Shown: positions 53,831 to 62,206 of the stretch, piece by piece | Layout: every line of letters starts with the position of its first letter | Position numbering within the stretch: position 1 is the first letter of the stretch | From: Vesta saturnalis | Taxonomy: Eukaryota > Arthropoda > Insecta > Coleoptera > Lampyridae | Assembly: GCA_036346205.1 (NCBI GenBank) | Contig: JARFJB010001167.1 | Coordinates: 1,645,001-1,709,000, forward strand | DNA: 64,000 nt | Direction of reading: 5' to 3' | Translations under genes and position numbers: made by a program | Notes under the pieces: model-generated | Seen by the model: the letters and a program-made list of their open reading frames with translations, nothing else | Databases searched by the model: none | What the model was told of the DNA's origin: nothing

Positions 53831-53939
53831 CACATATACTCACCCATCGAAAATGGTCTCATATGGTTTTCAAAATGCTGAAGACGTGGTAAATCCATTG
53901 AAAACTCGAAATCGATATTTTTCACCTTTTTCTTCACTT
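36054..53939 (-). CDS. CD36-family class B scavenger receptor, split gene (partial)
   Basis: Seven exons on the minus strand join in phase to 446 residues plus stop, and an eighth upstream exon is likely. The family are two-transmembrane proteins that bind lipids, lipoproteins or modified particles with a large extracellular loop. Family landmarks in order: [38 protein letters not shown]; a YLWNFSDP block with [87 protein letters not shown]; and a C-terminal hydrophobic helix followed by VKKEKYKIV. Several N-X-T/S sites are present. All junctions have GT-AG and matching phases, and no stop interrupts, so the gene looks intact. The N-terminal transmembrane exon was not found. The last intron is about 15.4 kb of transposon debris. 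Confidence 0.92.
36873..36946 (+). tRNA. tRNA-like sequence, Ala(AGC)-type loop, probably degenerate
   Basis: D arm AGCTC...GAGC, anticodon loop CTAGCAA, T arm GTAGG/CCTAC with loop TTCAAAT. The acceptor stem pairs at only about five positions and the anticodon stem has a mismatch. A- and B-box-like sequences are present. More likely part of a repeated cassette than a working tRNA gene. Confidence 0.5.
37178..37251 (+). tRNA. tRNA-like sequence, Ala(AGC)-type loop
   Basis: The acceptor stem (ACCTTGA with TCGAGGT) can pair over seven positions including a G-U. The anticodon stem GTACT/AGTAC is perfect around CTAGCAA. The T stem GAAGG/CCTAC has one mismatch. It is preceded by the same hairpin-core block as its neighbour at 36873. 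Confidence 0.5.
37261..38690. other. Intronic sequence, no gene; CA-rich patch
   Basis: Part of the receptor's long intron. An impure CA-rich microsatellite spans about 37545-37622. A decayed element-end-like module (TTTCATTTAAAATAAAAAAA with GGCATACCCAGTATATC) lies near 37785-37835. No protein similarity. Confidence 0.45.
38700..39591 (-). pseudogene. Penelope reverse transcriptase, decayed
   Basis: N-terminal region [20 protein letters not shown] and [20 protein letters not shown], then [47 protein letters not shown], and after a gap [20 protein letters not shown] with LSPVLATFF. The catalytic motif reads [10 protein letters not shown] (about 38758-38769): the first Asp of the usual DD is Gly. 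Stops and frameshifts are frequent. Penelope RTs copy element RNA into DNA and work with a GIY-YIG endonuclease, which is missing here. Confidence 0.85.
39743..40490 (-). pseudogene. Jockey-type LINE 3' fragment inside Penelope
   Basis: Minus-strand frames give [40 protein letters not shown], then [26 protein letters not shown] and [20 protein letters not shown]. This is the region after the RT domain in jockey/CR1-like LINEs. It ends in a short A-run (39743-39752 on minus). A second copy of the tail lies at 56335-56660. Confidence 0.78.
40786..40832 (-). ncRNA. Hammerhead-like motif in Penelope terminal repeat
   Basis: On minus: CTGAAGA (fits CUGANGA), stem-loop GCAAA-TGAGAG-TTTGC, CGAAAC, a minimal self-complementary stem GGCGCC, then GAGTC before AAC. 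This is the core layout described for Penelope hammerhead ribozymes. I cannot see a convincing stem I, so activity is uncertain. Confidence 0.55.
41078..41308 (+). pseudogene. Penelope RT fragment before transposon E
   Basis: [20 protein letters not shown], then after one frameshift [40 protein letters not shown] and IDG. This is the segment just before the [10 protein letters not shown] motif, which is absent; the adjacent GGGTTCACA is where element E enters. Confidence 0.8.
41309..43703 (-). mobile_element. DD41D transposon E, inserted in Penelope
   Basis: CAGGGTGTCCCATTAGTGTG at the left and the inverse ending GGGACACCCTG at 43703, each next to TA. Terminal repeats are at least 0.55 kb, with internal ACACCCTGTATA and CAGGG modules. 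Joining the flanks rejoins Penelope sequence, so it is younger than that element. Confidence 0.92.
42232..42760 (-). pseudogene. Transposase of element E, C-terminal two thirds
   Basis: Minus-strand: [20 protein letters not shown] with the first Asp, then after several breaks YVVGPHF, and an open frame 42468-42232 with [13 protein letters not shown] (second Asp) and [18 protein letters not shown] (third, 41 residues later). The N-terminal HTH region is unreadable. Confidence 0.82.
43706..44010 (+). pseudogene. Penelope post-RT region and end after transposon E
   Basis: [32 protein letters not shown] matches the post-catalytic RT region; the endonuclease domain is absent. Then TTGAAGATGGCACATGAGAG, TTTGTCGAAACGTCGCCGAG follows, a hammerhead-like motif whose first C has changed to T. 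Confidence 0.7.
44061..45814. mobile_element. Palindromic non-autonomous CAGGGTGTT element G
   Basis: Starts CAGGGTGTTTCATATTG after TA. The right end near 45814 is a decayed inverse (AATAGAAACTCCGTG). Arms of about 0.45 kb (44061-44545 and 45355-45814) are clear inverse copies. The centre carries a direct repeat of about 90 bp (44605-44700 and 44870-44960, both with GAAGTACTCAATTTGATTA) and a tRNA-like block. No transposase. Confidence 0.75.
45170..45270 (-). repeat. Degenerate tRNA-like block (SINE head)
   Basis: On minus: GGTGGTCCTGTGGTACATTG, CTTGCTTGGCACGCGG, then GGTTCGATTCCCGAATC, which has a B-box and an A-box-like start. The stems are imperfect. Probably the head of an old tRNA-derived SINE inside element G. 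Confidence 0.5.
45815..47921. other. Intronic AT-rich sequence, no gene
   Basis: Within the receptor's long intron. The frames at 47037-47264 and 47430-47612 have no recognised motif. Scattered modules such as CATCCTGGTC near 45855 may be decayed element ends. Confidence 0.4.
47922..50428. mobile_element. Decayed palindromic mariner-like element H (limits uncertain)
   Basis: 48090-48705 and 49305-49850 are inverse copies, including GCGGCAGGCTTGTCCGCACA near 48600 and its mirror near 49400. Transposase remains lie between them. Modules TACAGGATGG (47922), CTACAGGGTGTAA (49955) and AAACCCTGTA (50420) could be ends; several elements may be overlaid. Confidence 0.55.
48763..48965 (-). pseudogene. 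Mariner-like transposase C-terminal fragment in element H
   Basis: Minus-strand: [24 protein letters not shown], then [20 protein letters not shown] and [17 protein letters not shown]. This follows the third catalytic block (LDFYLWG) in related transposases; the Trp is a stop. Only this tail remains. Confidence 0.7.
50431..50503. repeat. (TA)n microsatellite
   Basis: A TA tract directly follows an AAACCCTGTA element end. Confidence 0.95.
50843..50906 (+). pseudogene. tRNA-like sequence, deleted copy
   Basis: Same sequence as 51201-51273 but missing bases in the D arm, anticodon loop and T arm (CTCCTGATAGCTCAGATGG, then ACACTCTAAAAGTGGAGGTC). It cannot fold as a complete cloverleaf. Confidence 0.6.
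51201..51273 (+). tRNA. tRNA-like sequence, Ala(AGC)-type loop, well-formed arms
   Basis: D stem GCTC/GAGC, anticodon stem CCACT/AGTGG with loop CTAGCAA, variable AGGTC, T stem GTGGG/CCCAC with loop TTCAAGT are all perfect. The acceptor stem pairs over five of seven. A T-run (TTAATCTTTT) follows as a possible pol III stop. The body does not look like a standard tRNA-Ala, so this may be an element-borne tRNA-like RNA. Confidence 0.55.
51368..51442. repeat. (TA)n then (GA)n microsatellite
   Basis: About 46 bp of TA followed by about 29 bp of GA, at the 3' end of the second tRNA-like cassette. Confidence 0.97.
51691..51819 (-). CDS. CD36-family exon ([12 protein letters not shown] region)
   Basis: It encodes [20 protein letters not shown], then [20 protein letters not shown] and LEY. 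The donor is GTAAGT in phase 0 and opens the 15.4-kb intron. Confidence 0.93.
52091..52350 (-). CDS. CD36-family exon ([13 protein letters not shown] region)
   Basis: It encodes [20 protein letters not shown], then [40 protein letters not shown] and [20 protein letters not shown] to HVEP. This is the most diagnostic exon of the family. Its acceptor is TTGCAG and its donor GTATGT, ending in phase 0. Confidence 0.96.
52402..52636 (-). CDS. CD36-family exon (GVTYPQFL region)
   Basis: It encodes [20 protein letters not shown], then [40 protein letters not shown] and [18 protein letters not shown]. It contains two of the conserved extracellular Cys. The donor is GTAAAG after one base of the next codon. 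Confidence 0.93.
52681..52898 (-). CDS. CD36-family exon (YLWNFSDP region)
   Basis: It encodes [20 protein letters not shown], then [40 protein letters not shown] and [13 protein letters not shown]. The acceptor is TTTTAG, the donor GTAAGT, ending in phase 0. Confidence 0.93.
53151..53296 (-). CDS. CD36-family exon (EMNRLDLNQ region)
   Basis: It encodes [20 protein letters not shown], then [20 protein letters not shown] and VPNIPVLV. The donor is GTATTT after GTAC; an alternative GTACGT four bases earlier would put the next exon out of frame. Confidence 0.88.
53346..53490 (-). CDS. CD36-family exon (YLFNVTN region)
   Basis: AG acceptor at 53491-53492 and GTAAG donor below 53346. It encodes [20 protein letters not shown] and [20 protein letters not shown], then EEVGPIVF. 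It starts with 2 bases and ends with 2 bases of split codons. Confidence 0.9.
53640..53829. repeat. (CA)n microsatellite in first readable intron
   Basis: Nearly continuous CA with some CG units. On the transcript strand it is (UG)n, starting about 14 bases after the candidate donor at 53843. Confidence 0.97.
53844..53939 (-). CDS. Candidate upstream exon of the CD36-family gene
   Basis: Minus-strand frame [27 protein letters not shown] ends at a strong donor (ATGG then GTGAGT at 53843) in phase 1, exactly what the next exon needs. HMRPFSM before [12 protein letters not shown] is plausible for the region just outside the first membrane segment. The 5' limit is uncertain. In the intron, a long (TG)n run begins about 14 bases after the donor. 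Confidence 0.45.
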
Positions 53940-54080
53940 ATGCGTGCTTTGTGTATAATAAAGTAATATTTATTAATATTGGCGTTCTAGTTTATGAGTA
54001 TCGATATAACGTCACAATAACAATGGACTAATCTACCAGTAGACGATAAAAATTCATTATTAATACAGGGAGAAAAAATG

Positions 54081-54082
<2 letters not shown>

Positions 54083-54145
<63 letters not shown>
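54083..54145. repeat. (TA)n microsatellite
   Basis: A TA tract lies immediately before the element J terminal sequence. Confidence 0.95.
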
Positions 54146-54147
<2 letters not shown>

Positions 54148-55080
54148 GAATTGCTCTATAACTCCCTTACTATTACAAATACGAAATATGTCTTTTATAA
54201 AAGTTGTCCACAGTCATAAACTACACGTTTTAAAATTATTTTCAGAAATGGCGGACTTCCGGTTATACCGGAAACTCATGCGAACTTCGTTATTTTAAAT
54301 AGAACAACCTATATATTATTACATTTTTGAATTCCTCGTTGAATTTAAAGGTCACTTTAATAACTAGACTATGGGTCTACGTCGTATTGCTTCTGAATTA
54401 TTTGACATTTTGTAGAAAAAATGACGTTTGCAGTGCCTCCGAAAACTTTCAATATCTCGAAGACGGATACATGTAGAGAGACGTGGCTTTCTTTTTTTAC
54501 TTCCGAAAAGGGTACCGCATCAATCTCATTTACTGCCAAAAATCTTAATTTTAGAATTCAATAATTTCTATCGCTCCGAAAATAATTTTTTCAAACACGG
54601 ATAAGTTGATTTTTTTAAACGGAACCACCCATATTTTCCGGATAGGAAATTAAATTTCCTTTCAATTGATGTAACATTATCGATATTTTAGTGATAGTTT
54701 TCGAGATATTCACATTTTTGTCTAATTTCAGTTTTTATTGCGCATTCCGCGGTGCTTTGGAAAGCATTTGTCAATTGTTTTAAACAACTGATAAGAAACG
54801 TCAGTTTCTCGAGCTTCTGTTGTGCTTTGCTGTCTTGCGTATCAGTTTAAGTGTTTCTACAAGACATTTCCATTAAAATGTTGTTGTCTGAGTCAGGGTT
54901 GATCGACATGACTTTCATTCTTGGAGAATGCATTATTGGCGTCAAGGATCTATGCGGTATGGTATCCTGAACGAAGACTTCCCCGAGAAACAGCTTTTCA
55001 AAAGTTGTTACAACGTTTTACAAACACCGGACGCGTGCAGCATCAAATGAGGGAACGTGTCAACAGGAGTGAATTTTAAA
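54146..55080 (+). mobile_element. 5' half of DUF4817-type transposon J
   Basis: The terminal region has an inverted ETS-like site at 54255-54275, an AACAACCTATATATTATTAC module, and a transposase N-terminus about 0.73 kb in. The canonical CAGGG end is lost into the (TA)n, and nothing catalytic follows 55080. Confidence 0.6.
54876..55078 (+). pseudogene. DUF4817-type transposase N-terminus of element J
   Basis: LLSESGLIDMTFILGECIIG near 54882, then after a shift WYPERRLPRETAFQKLLQRF, TNTGRVQHQMRERVNRS: the full N-terminal HTH in two frames. It ends abruptly in unrelated AT-rich sequence. Confidence 0.75.
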
Positions 55081-56334
55081 ACACATTATAACGGTTTTAG
55101 TGAAATAAAATACAGCAATTATCTGTTTCAATCTAACAACTACTGTTGCAGATAATATTGTATTTTCAAAATCTAATTTGATATAATTATCTGTAATGAT
55201 TAATTAAACCGTTATTTAAGAAATTATTTTTTTACGACGTAGTACATGTTTTTTATCAATTCGTCCGTCATGTGATAAGAAATAATCTTAGATCACGTTT
55301 ATGTTGGCAACATATCAACAATTCATTTTACTTTTAATTTAAACCAAATTGAGGCACCCGTCTACAAGTGAGTTATTGGGTTTTCCAGATTCCCTACTAC
55401 TAGTTGCATACCGAGAATAATAAGAGCAAGGTGCACGTGTATTCCGCCATCTATTGCGTTTGGTGTTATTTTTAGGCGTATTGAAACTTCAATACATGCT
55501 TAAACATTAATTGTAACAAGTAATTTAAATTAACACCCATAGTGGAAATTAACCGTAACTGAATAATGGTCCGTAAAATGCCACGAGGTCATGAACCTCA
55601 CGTCAGTAAAAAAAGGAAACTGTGGCCTTTGTTTTCTTCCAAACCGTCCTCTCGCCCGAATCGCCATGTTGAGCCTTGAAACTAACATTCACTGTGGTTA
55701 CATGGAGCAACCATATTGGCCTAAAGATGAGCTGGGCTGTATTGTTTTCTTTGGGTGAATCTCAAGGCAGTCCGTTTCAACCTTTGGTGAAGAGGCACCA
55801 ACATTGTATTCATCCCCAATAATTATTATGAATTATTTCCAAATTCGATCAAATATATTTTTTCGTTAATAGATTAATTACTTCTAAGCAAATTTAATTT
55901 GTATGACAGTGAGAGTGAACTGCAGGCGTTACTTGCAATTGGTCGTTACTTTTGCAACAGAAGGTAGCATTCCTGTCACATTTTATATTTGAAATTTTAT
56001 GTGCTTAAATATAGTATCATTCTGCCTGGGTTAACGTCTTTATCCTGTCATTTTGTTGTTAATGATTATTTTACTTTCTTGGCATTCCAATTTTCTTATG
56101 TTTAATTATAAAGACCACGTCCCAAACAGGTTAGTTGAATTTTTAAGATGTTATTTTTATTTATGACCTGTTGTAGACCAGATTGCAATTTGGAAAATAT
56201 TTTGAATTCAATGTCAGTAAGACATTGCGAATTAGATTGATTATCAATTGTGTTAACGTATATCGAGCATAGTTAATTAATTTCTATTTTGCTGAGTACC
56301 GTTTTTTTAATAATTGTGATCCTTGATTCACTAA
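55081..56334. other. Unassigned sequence upstream of the receptor gene
   Basis: No protein similarity seen on either strand. A less AT-rich block at 55560-55800 is notable but unidentified. The missing N-terminal exon of the receptor might be here or further upstream. Confidence 0.4.
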
Positions 56335-56660
56335 GTTTAGCCTACCGTTCTAAAACACTTAGGAACACTTAGGAGGATGGAGAGGAAGATATTGAATTGC
56401 TCAGAGATGCCTATGAACGGCGACCTTAAATTTTTGATATTATAAGTGAGAGGAAAATAGAACTAGGTAGATCATTCCAGAGTTTAGAAACCGTGTACAA
56501 GAAGATGAATTGTACCTGTTTGGAACGGCAAGTGGAGATGAGTACTGCATAATGATGATGTGAATGAGCAAACCGAATATTCCTAGCAAAGATGGCCCGA
56601 AACGTTATGGAATCGCAATAGCCATTGTAATACCGATAATACAAAGAAAGAACTGAAACG
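56335..56660 (-). pseudogene. Jockey-type LINE 3' fragment, second copy
   Basis: Minus-strand: [38 protein letters not shown]. It parallels 39743-40110, with a similar A-run end. It abuts Penelope RT sequence at about 56660-56690. Confidence 0.72.
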
Positions 56661-57035
56661 ATTCTTCTATGCAGAAGAAATTTAGGAATTCATCCGGCTT
56701 ATGCTTTCCGTAATGCCAAACTACCAATGTGTCATCCATGTATCTAAGCCACATCTGTGAATTCGGATATCACTTGGTCTCCCATGTGTATATTGCCTAC
56801 TATGGGTGACAATAGAGAACCCATCGCAATCCCAAACTCTTGTTGGTAGAATTTGTCTTTTACTTGGAAGAATGCTGTTATAATGTAGATTGTCAGGAGT
56901 TCCATTATTGTGTTTACAGAGAGTTCATCTAACGTTTCATTCTTTTCCCCGCTACACCTTATGATCGTTAGTGCCTTGTCGGTGGGCACATTTGTGAATA
57001 AGCTCTTAATAAACTTTCGGTCGGTGAGGCCTACT
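56660..57035 (-). pseudogene. Penelope-like RT fragment, third copy
   Basis: KFIKSLFTNVPTDKALTIIR, FYQQEFGIAMGSLLSPIVGN, then WLRYMDDTLVVWHYGKHKPD. The YMDD catalytic pair is intact. The sequence differs clearly from the 38.7-44 kb copies, so it is another Penelope lineage. Truncated at both ends. Confidence 0.82.
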
Positions 57036-57046
57036 TACATAGGTAC

Positions 57047-58152
57047 GGCCGTGTAAAATTTTAAAATAAAAATCTAATTTTTGTAATAACTGCGAAACGG
57101 ATTGAAATAAAATAGACACCGACTGGTCCACCAGATGTCGTTAGGGGACACGATTTAGCTGCATTGTTGAAAAATGAACTAACCATTGGCGGAGATGTGC
57201 TGGTAGACGTATCGTTTTTATTGAAAAAAAATCAAATCGGCGTTTTTTAGTGGTGTATTTATAATTTTATCAAATACATCACATGTTTTTTGCCATAGCT
57301 CTTCTCTAGTCTACCTTTCATTGGCGTAAACTAAGTTCTTTGCATAACCCCGTATGAAAATACATATGGGGTTTAAATCTGTGTATATGACTGGCCAACC
57401 AATGGGGTCGCGAGTTCCTATCCAACGATTTGGAAACATTCTGTTCAAATATTGTTGTACTACCCTGGCATTATGAGCTGGTGACCATCGTACAAATACC
57501 AAATTTTAAGAAGTTGTGGTAAGTCTTCTTCAAGGAAGTTTCGGTAATCTTGAGCATTTGTTCTATTCGGTAATTTAATGGGTCACAACAATTAATTAAT
57601 TTAATCTGTGCTGATGAAGCATTTGCATAAATGAATCTGGATTTTTTTTAACCATGTATTTTTGTTGTGAACGTTAAACGTGTCATTTTTGGTATACATG
57701 TTTTCGTCAGTTCATAAAATTGTGTTCCAGTCATTTTGAACACACTTCTGACTAAGCCATCCGAGGAGTTTAGTCTTCTATGATCAGCAAACACTTCCAA
57801 AGTAAAATTCATATTTCTCGATATGAGTTTGCAACAGAAATTCTGGCATTTCGTTGAAACGATTTGTCATCTCCAAAATTTAAAACGTCTGCTACTGAAT
57901 TTTTTTTTCGCTATTTTATTTAAAGGTATCGAAAACATAATACAGGGCGATCAAAAAAACGCCGATGTTTTTTTTTCAATAAAAAAGATACGTCTACCCC
58001 CACATCTTCGCCACTGCTTAGTTTATTTTTGCTACAATACAACTAAATTGTGTCCCCAAACGATATCTACCAGACCTGTCGGTGTCTAATTTTTATTTCA
58101 ACCCGTTTCACAGTTACTAAAAAAGTTATAGTTTCATTTTAGAACTTTACAG
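57047..58152 (-). mobile_element. Mariner-like transposon K, short
   Basis: 57055-57255 and 57955-58150 are inverse copies of about 0.19 kb, sharing the TTTTTTGATCGCC / CGCCGATGTTTTTTT region and TCCCC..ACGA..TACC. The ends read GGCCGTGTAAA and TTTACAGGGCC. The interior holds a broken transposase. Confidence 0.7.
57311..57790 (-). pseudogene. Transposase of element K, broken
   Basis: Minus-strand: TDENMYTKNDTFNVHNKNTW with the first Asp, later a frameshifted DG-PAHNARVVQQYLNRMFP, NRWIGTRDPIGWP and DLNPICIFIRGYAKN. The second motif is split by an indel, and the third block has Cys where the family has Asp after NPI. Confidence 0.75.
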
Positions 58153-58244
58153 GGCCTAGCCTCCGTAAATAGGCTTCAGCGACGGGAAGTTTATTGAGAA
58201 AACGTTCATCATTTTCTTCAGCCAGTTCTAAAAGATATATATTG

Positions 58245-58480
58245 GATTACTCAGTAGCTCAGCAATTAAGGTGTCAGACTTGTAAGTGAAAGGTACTAAG
58301 TTCGAATCTAAAAGTAGTCAATAGTAGTCCTTCTCAGGACTAAGCCCGATGACGGAAGCAAAATCCGCTTCGAAAACGTCGCGCTACAATAGCAAACATC
58401 GTGGAAATAGGCCGATCAACTCGACTAAAATGAACAGTTATAAAACAATTATAATAAAGATCATGTATGTATAGCAAAAA
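58245..58480 (+). repeat. tRNA-derived SINE
   Basis: GTAGCTCAGCAATTAAGGTG (A box) and GTTCGAATCTAAAAG (B box) flank CAGACTTGTAAG, which places TGT in the anticodon position (Thr-like). The body then has a GATGACGGAAGC...GCTTCGAAAACGTC stem-loop resembling a hammerhead-like core. No 3' tail repeat is obvious. Confidence 0.6.
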
Positions 58481-59190
58481 AACTGTAGTCGTTATAACTG
58501 ATCCCTATGGCACGCCCGCGCTAATGCCAACTTCTTTAAAATCAAGCTATGTATTCCTCTTTTATCAAGGAAACTAGAAACCCAGTTGATAAGCGTATTT
58601 AACCCAAAACGGGTGAGTTTGGCAAGTAAACACATACCAAAATTGGTCAAATGATGTTGAGATACCTATCTAAATCAACTACACATGTTTCATCAAGTTG
58701 TTCTAATGTATTGTTCCAAACTTGGGTCACATATGAAACGTCACCTGTCGAACGACTCTACTTAAAACCATATTGGAAGTAATGGCAATTGGTCTGTAGT
58801 GGAGGGATCGGTCTTATTACTTTTTTTATGAATATGTTGAACATTTGCTATCTTTCATGGTGAAGGAAATTCCTCAGAAGGCATAGAGATCGAATAGAGC
58901 TTAGGAAGAACTGGTACTAGTTCGAGGAACATTTCTTTAAGGCAGTAGTTGGGATACCATCTAGGTCAATCGCCTTATTGAGATCAAGCCTAGTGATGAT
59001 CGACTATAGGAGGTTGTATTGAAAATGAATTGGTTTCATACCGTATGAAGTAGAGTAGAGGGGCATATCTTTTCCAGACTTATTAAGACACGAGTTTGAC
59101 GCAAATAAATCCATAAAAAGACTGGGTTTGTTTACAGAATCAACAACTACAAATCCATCAAAATATGTGCCTTTAGTGAGTAACATAAAT
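58480..59190 (-). pseudogene. Jockey-type LINE RT fragment
   Basis: Minus-strand: MDLFASNSCLNKSGKDMPLY, ITRLDLNKAIDLDGIPTTAL, then WKIANVQHIHKKSN in another frame, and LLAKLTRFGLNTLINWVSSF with LDKRGIHSLIL. These are the early RT motifs of jockey/CR1-like LINEs; the catalytic DD block is missing. It may be the 5' part of the same copy as 56335-56660, split by later insertions. Confidence 0.68.
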
Positions 59191-59735
59191 CATTGTATTA
59201 GTTTAAGTTTATTACGATTCTGAAATTAAGCTTAGGGTTAACGTACGGCTATTAATAAATTTTCGAGAAGTAATGCCCGATAGAAAGCAATTATTGAGAA
59301 AGCTGATGCTTTTCGTGACTTCCAGATAGTTTTTTCATAAGTTATCTTGATGCTTTTAGTGAGTGACGTAAATCATTGTATTATTTTAAGTTTACCTAAT
59401 AGGATTCTGAAATTAAGGTTAGGGTTAACGTACGGTTATTAATATGTAATAGATTTTTGAGAACTAATCCAGATAGAAAGGAATTATTGAGAAAGCTAAT
59501 GCCTTTCGTCGTTTCTAGATAGCTTTTTCATGAGCTACCTTGATGCCTTTACTCAGTAACGCAAATCACGGTATTAGTTTTAAATTTAATACTATTCTGA
59601 AATTAAGGTTAGGGTTAACGTACGGCTATTAATATGTAATAGATTTTTGAGAACTAATATCCCCGATAAAAAGGAATTACTGAAAAAGCTAATGATTTTG
59701 TGACTTCTGGATAGGTTTTTCATGAGCTATCCTGG
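59172..59735. repeat. Tandem repeat, three units of about 188 bp
   Basis: Units start near 59172, 59357 and 59547. Each has GATTCTGAAATTAAG, TTAGGGTTAACGTACGG, and a TTTTTCATGAGCTA-like end. The similarity is high but not perfect. No coding potential. Confidence 0.88.
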
Positions 59736-59788
59736 AGTCAATTTTCAGGGTAGACCCCAGCGAATACTTTATTTTTCTGCTTTAGGTA

Positions 59789-59984
59789 CCGTCATCTGGG
59801 GTGAATTTGAACACATGGTTTAAATTCGTACACGGCGTTATTTTATATTTAATACTCTGTAACATAGTTGTCGCTGTTATTACCGAATATGTATTAATTA
59901 CAGTAAACATACAAAAACCACCTGCAAGGTGTGACTAGTGTTGTAGCTAAAATTACGGGTAAGTTTTTGCTTAATTAAAATTGG

Positions 59985-60043
<59 letters not shown>
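59789..60043 (+). mobile_element. Left end of a pogo-type element
   Basis: CCGTCATCTGGGGTGAATTT after TA is a pogo/Tigger-like terminus. The element is interrupted by element F and continues at 63054. Confidence 0.6.
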
Positions 60044-61437
60044 CAGGGTGGTGCATTAGTGTGACAAAGTCCCATATCTCCTTTATTTAAAGAGATACAA
60101 AAAAAATTAAATACAAAAGTTGTAAGATATGTTCTGGTGCATATTCCAAATTAAATTAAATTATACAGGGTAGATCATAAAAGCTTAAAAGTAATTAAAA
60201 CTTTTTTTTTTAAATAGAAAACCCTATATATTATTACATATTTAGATTCTACATACAATTTTAGACACATTTTATGTATAATGTCCTATACCTAAGTCTA
60301 ACCGTTTCTGACAAATTTCAAATTTTTTGTCAAAAATGACGTTTGCAGGCCAAAACATAGGTGGAACTCTTTTCTAAACGAAGCCTTTATCAATTAGTTA
60401 TGGTTGGTTTCTTTGGAAATGGGGACCCACTCTAATGGGCTGTATTGATATTTTTGTAATACATTCATACAGGGTGATCAAAAATGGACAATAAAAAGTA
60501 GATTCAAAAAAACCTATAAAGTCATTTTTTTTTAAATGGAAACCCCCTATTTTTTTAATTCTATCTTATTTAGTATTAAAAATAAGGGTGACTTTGTATA
60601 AGAGTGTATATTCCAAAAAATTGTAGTTTTTGAAATAATGACAATTTAACATTTTTTATTGTAAAAAGGCTATACGGCTGTCAAGTTTTGTTGTTAGTTG
60701 GCCTGAATGTGGCACTTCCGGTTATACCGGAAGTAGACGTCAACTTTTTTATTTTAAATGGAACCTAATATTTTTTATTTTATTTTCGAATTCTACATGA
60801 AATTCTAGATAAAATTTGTGCACAATATCCTATACCAAAATGAAGTATTTTCGAGATATTTCGATTTTTTTTTTAATTTTGAAAAAATCCTAGTCCACAT
60901 TGAATAACGATATCTCCATTAATAACGAAGCTAGTGACTTGAAATTATAACCAATATACAACAAGCGCTTGCCCGTTAACTCCATATACCCATCTCATTG
61001 ATATTTCATAAAGGGTGTTTTAAACTTAGCCGCCAACATGCACAATTTAAATCATTTATAAGTTGCTTACTTTAAATAGAACACCCTGTATTTTATTACA
61101 TTTTCCGCTGTATTTTTTTAAACCAATTCGTTTGGTATCAGTATTCCCTATACCTAAATCCAACCACTTTTGAGATATTTCATTATCTTAGTTAAAACAT
61201 AACACTTAATTATTTCAACATTAGTAAAGGGTAGGCCATGATTTCCATTATTTAAGGTGATATTTTGTTATTTTTTCATAAGTTATTAATTCTGAAAAGT
61301 AACCAATAGCCTGAAAGGATTATTACTTATGGATATCATTAAAAACGTTGACTAGGTATTTTGTATTAATTTAATTAGATAACTTACAAACAAAAATAAC
61401 TAAATGTAAAAATAAACAAAACAAAAAAAATAAAGTT

Positions 61438-62065
61438 TTATAATAAGTGTTCAAAATTAGCACCATCTACTTCTAAACATTTATGAATCCTTTTCATTAA
61501 GTTATGTCTTGTAATTCTGGAAATATGGTCGGGTGTTAGAGAATTAAAAGTAAGTAAGACTCTCTGCATCATATCTTCCTTTGTCGTAACAGGTTTAGAA
61601 AATACCTGATTTTTAATGTAACCCCAAATACCAAAATCTAGAGGAGCCAAATCAGGAGAGCGACCTGGCCATGGAAACGGACCCTGATTGGCAATCCATC
61701 TATCATCAAATATGTCGTAAAGATGCTGAGCAATAGGCCCAAAGTTATGAGGAGGTGCTCCATCTTGCTGATACCAAGCTGAATCCGCCTCTCCATTTCT
61801 TAAAGTATGTAACGCCGGTCGTATGGGTTCTTCTAAAATGTGGTAATATCTTGTACCATTTAAATTTTTTATCATAAAATTTTAATGCTAAAATTTTATC
61901 GTCTTTTATTGCACAAAAAACATTAAAACTCCAACTATCTTGGAAATAACGTTCTCTACTAACATGTGGATTTTCATTAGACCAAAAATGGGAATTATGT
62001 CGATGAAATAATCAATTTTTTCTAAACTTTACTTCATCACACCATATAACTTTTTTTTATGAAGT
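61438..62065 (-). pseudogene. Transposase of element F, N-terminus lost
   Basis: Minus-strand: VIWCDEVKFRKN (first Asp), HRHNSHFWSNENPHVSRERY, FQDSWSFNVFCAIKDDK, then an open frame from 61875 with WYQQDGAPPH (second Asp), RSPDLAPLDFGIWGYIKN (third, 41 residues later) and a tail EVDGANFEHLL stopping at 61438. Upstream, where the HTH should be, the sequence turns into an inverted copy of the C-terminus. Confidence 0.85.
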
Positions 62066-62101
62066 TTTCATCCTCTTGATAGAGAGTCTTACTTGCTTTT
62101 A

Positions 62102-62206
62102 ATTCTCTAACATCCGACCATATTTCCAGAATTACAAGACATAACTTAATGAAAAGGATTCATACATGTTTAGAAGTAGATGGTGCTAATTTTGAACACT
62201 TATTAT
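62102..62206 (+). pseudogene. Inverted duplicate of element F transposase C-terminus
   Basis: NSLTSDHISRITRHNLMKRI, HTCLEVDGANFEHLL and stop, on plus: the same last 35 codons as the minus-strand gene ending at 61438. The coding end was carried over when the palindrome formed. Confidence 0.9.

Noticed and set aside
59172..59735. Telomere-type or CRISPR-like array
   Set aside because: TTAGGG occurs once per 188-bp unit, not in tandem, and units are contiguous without spacers.
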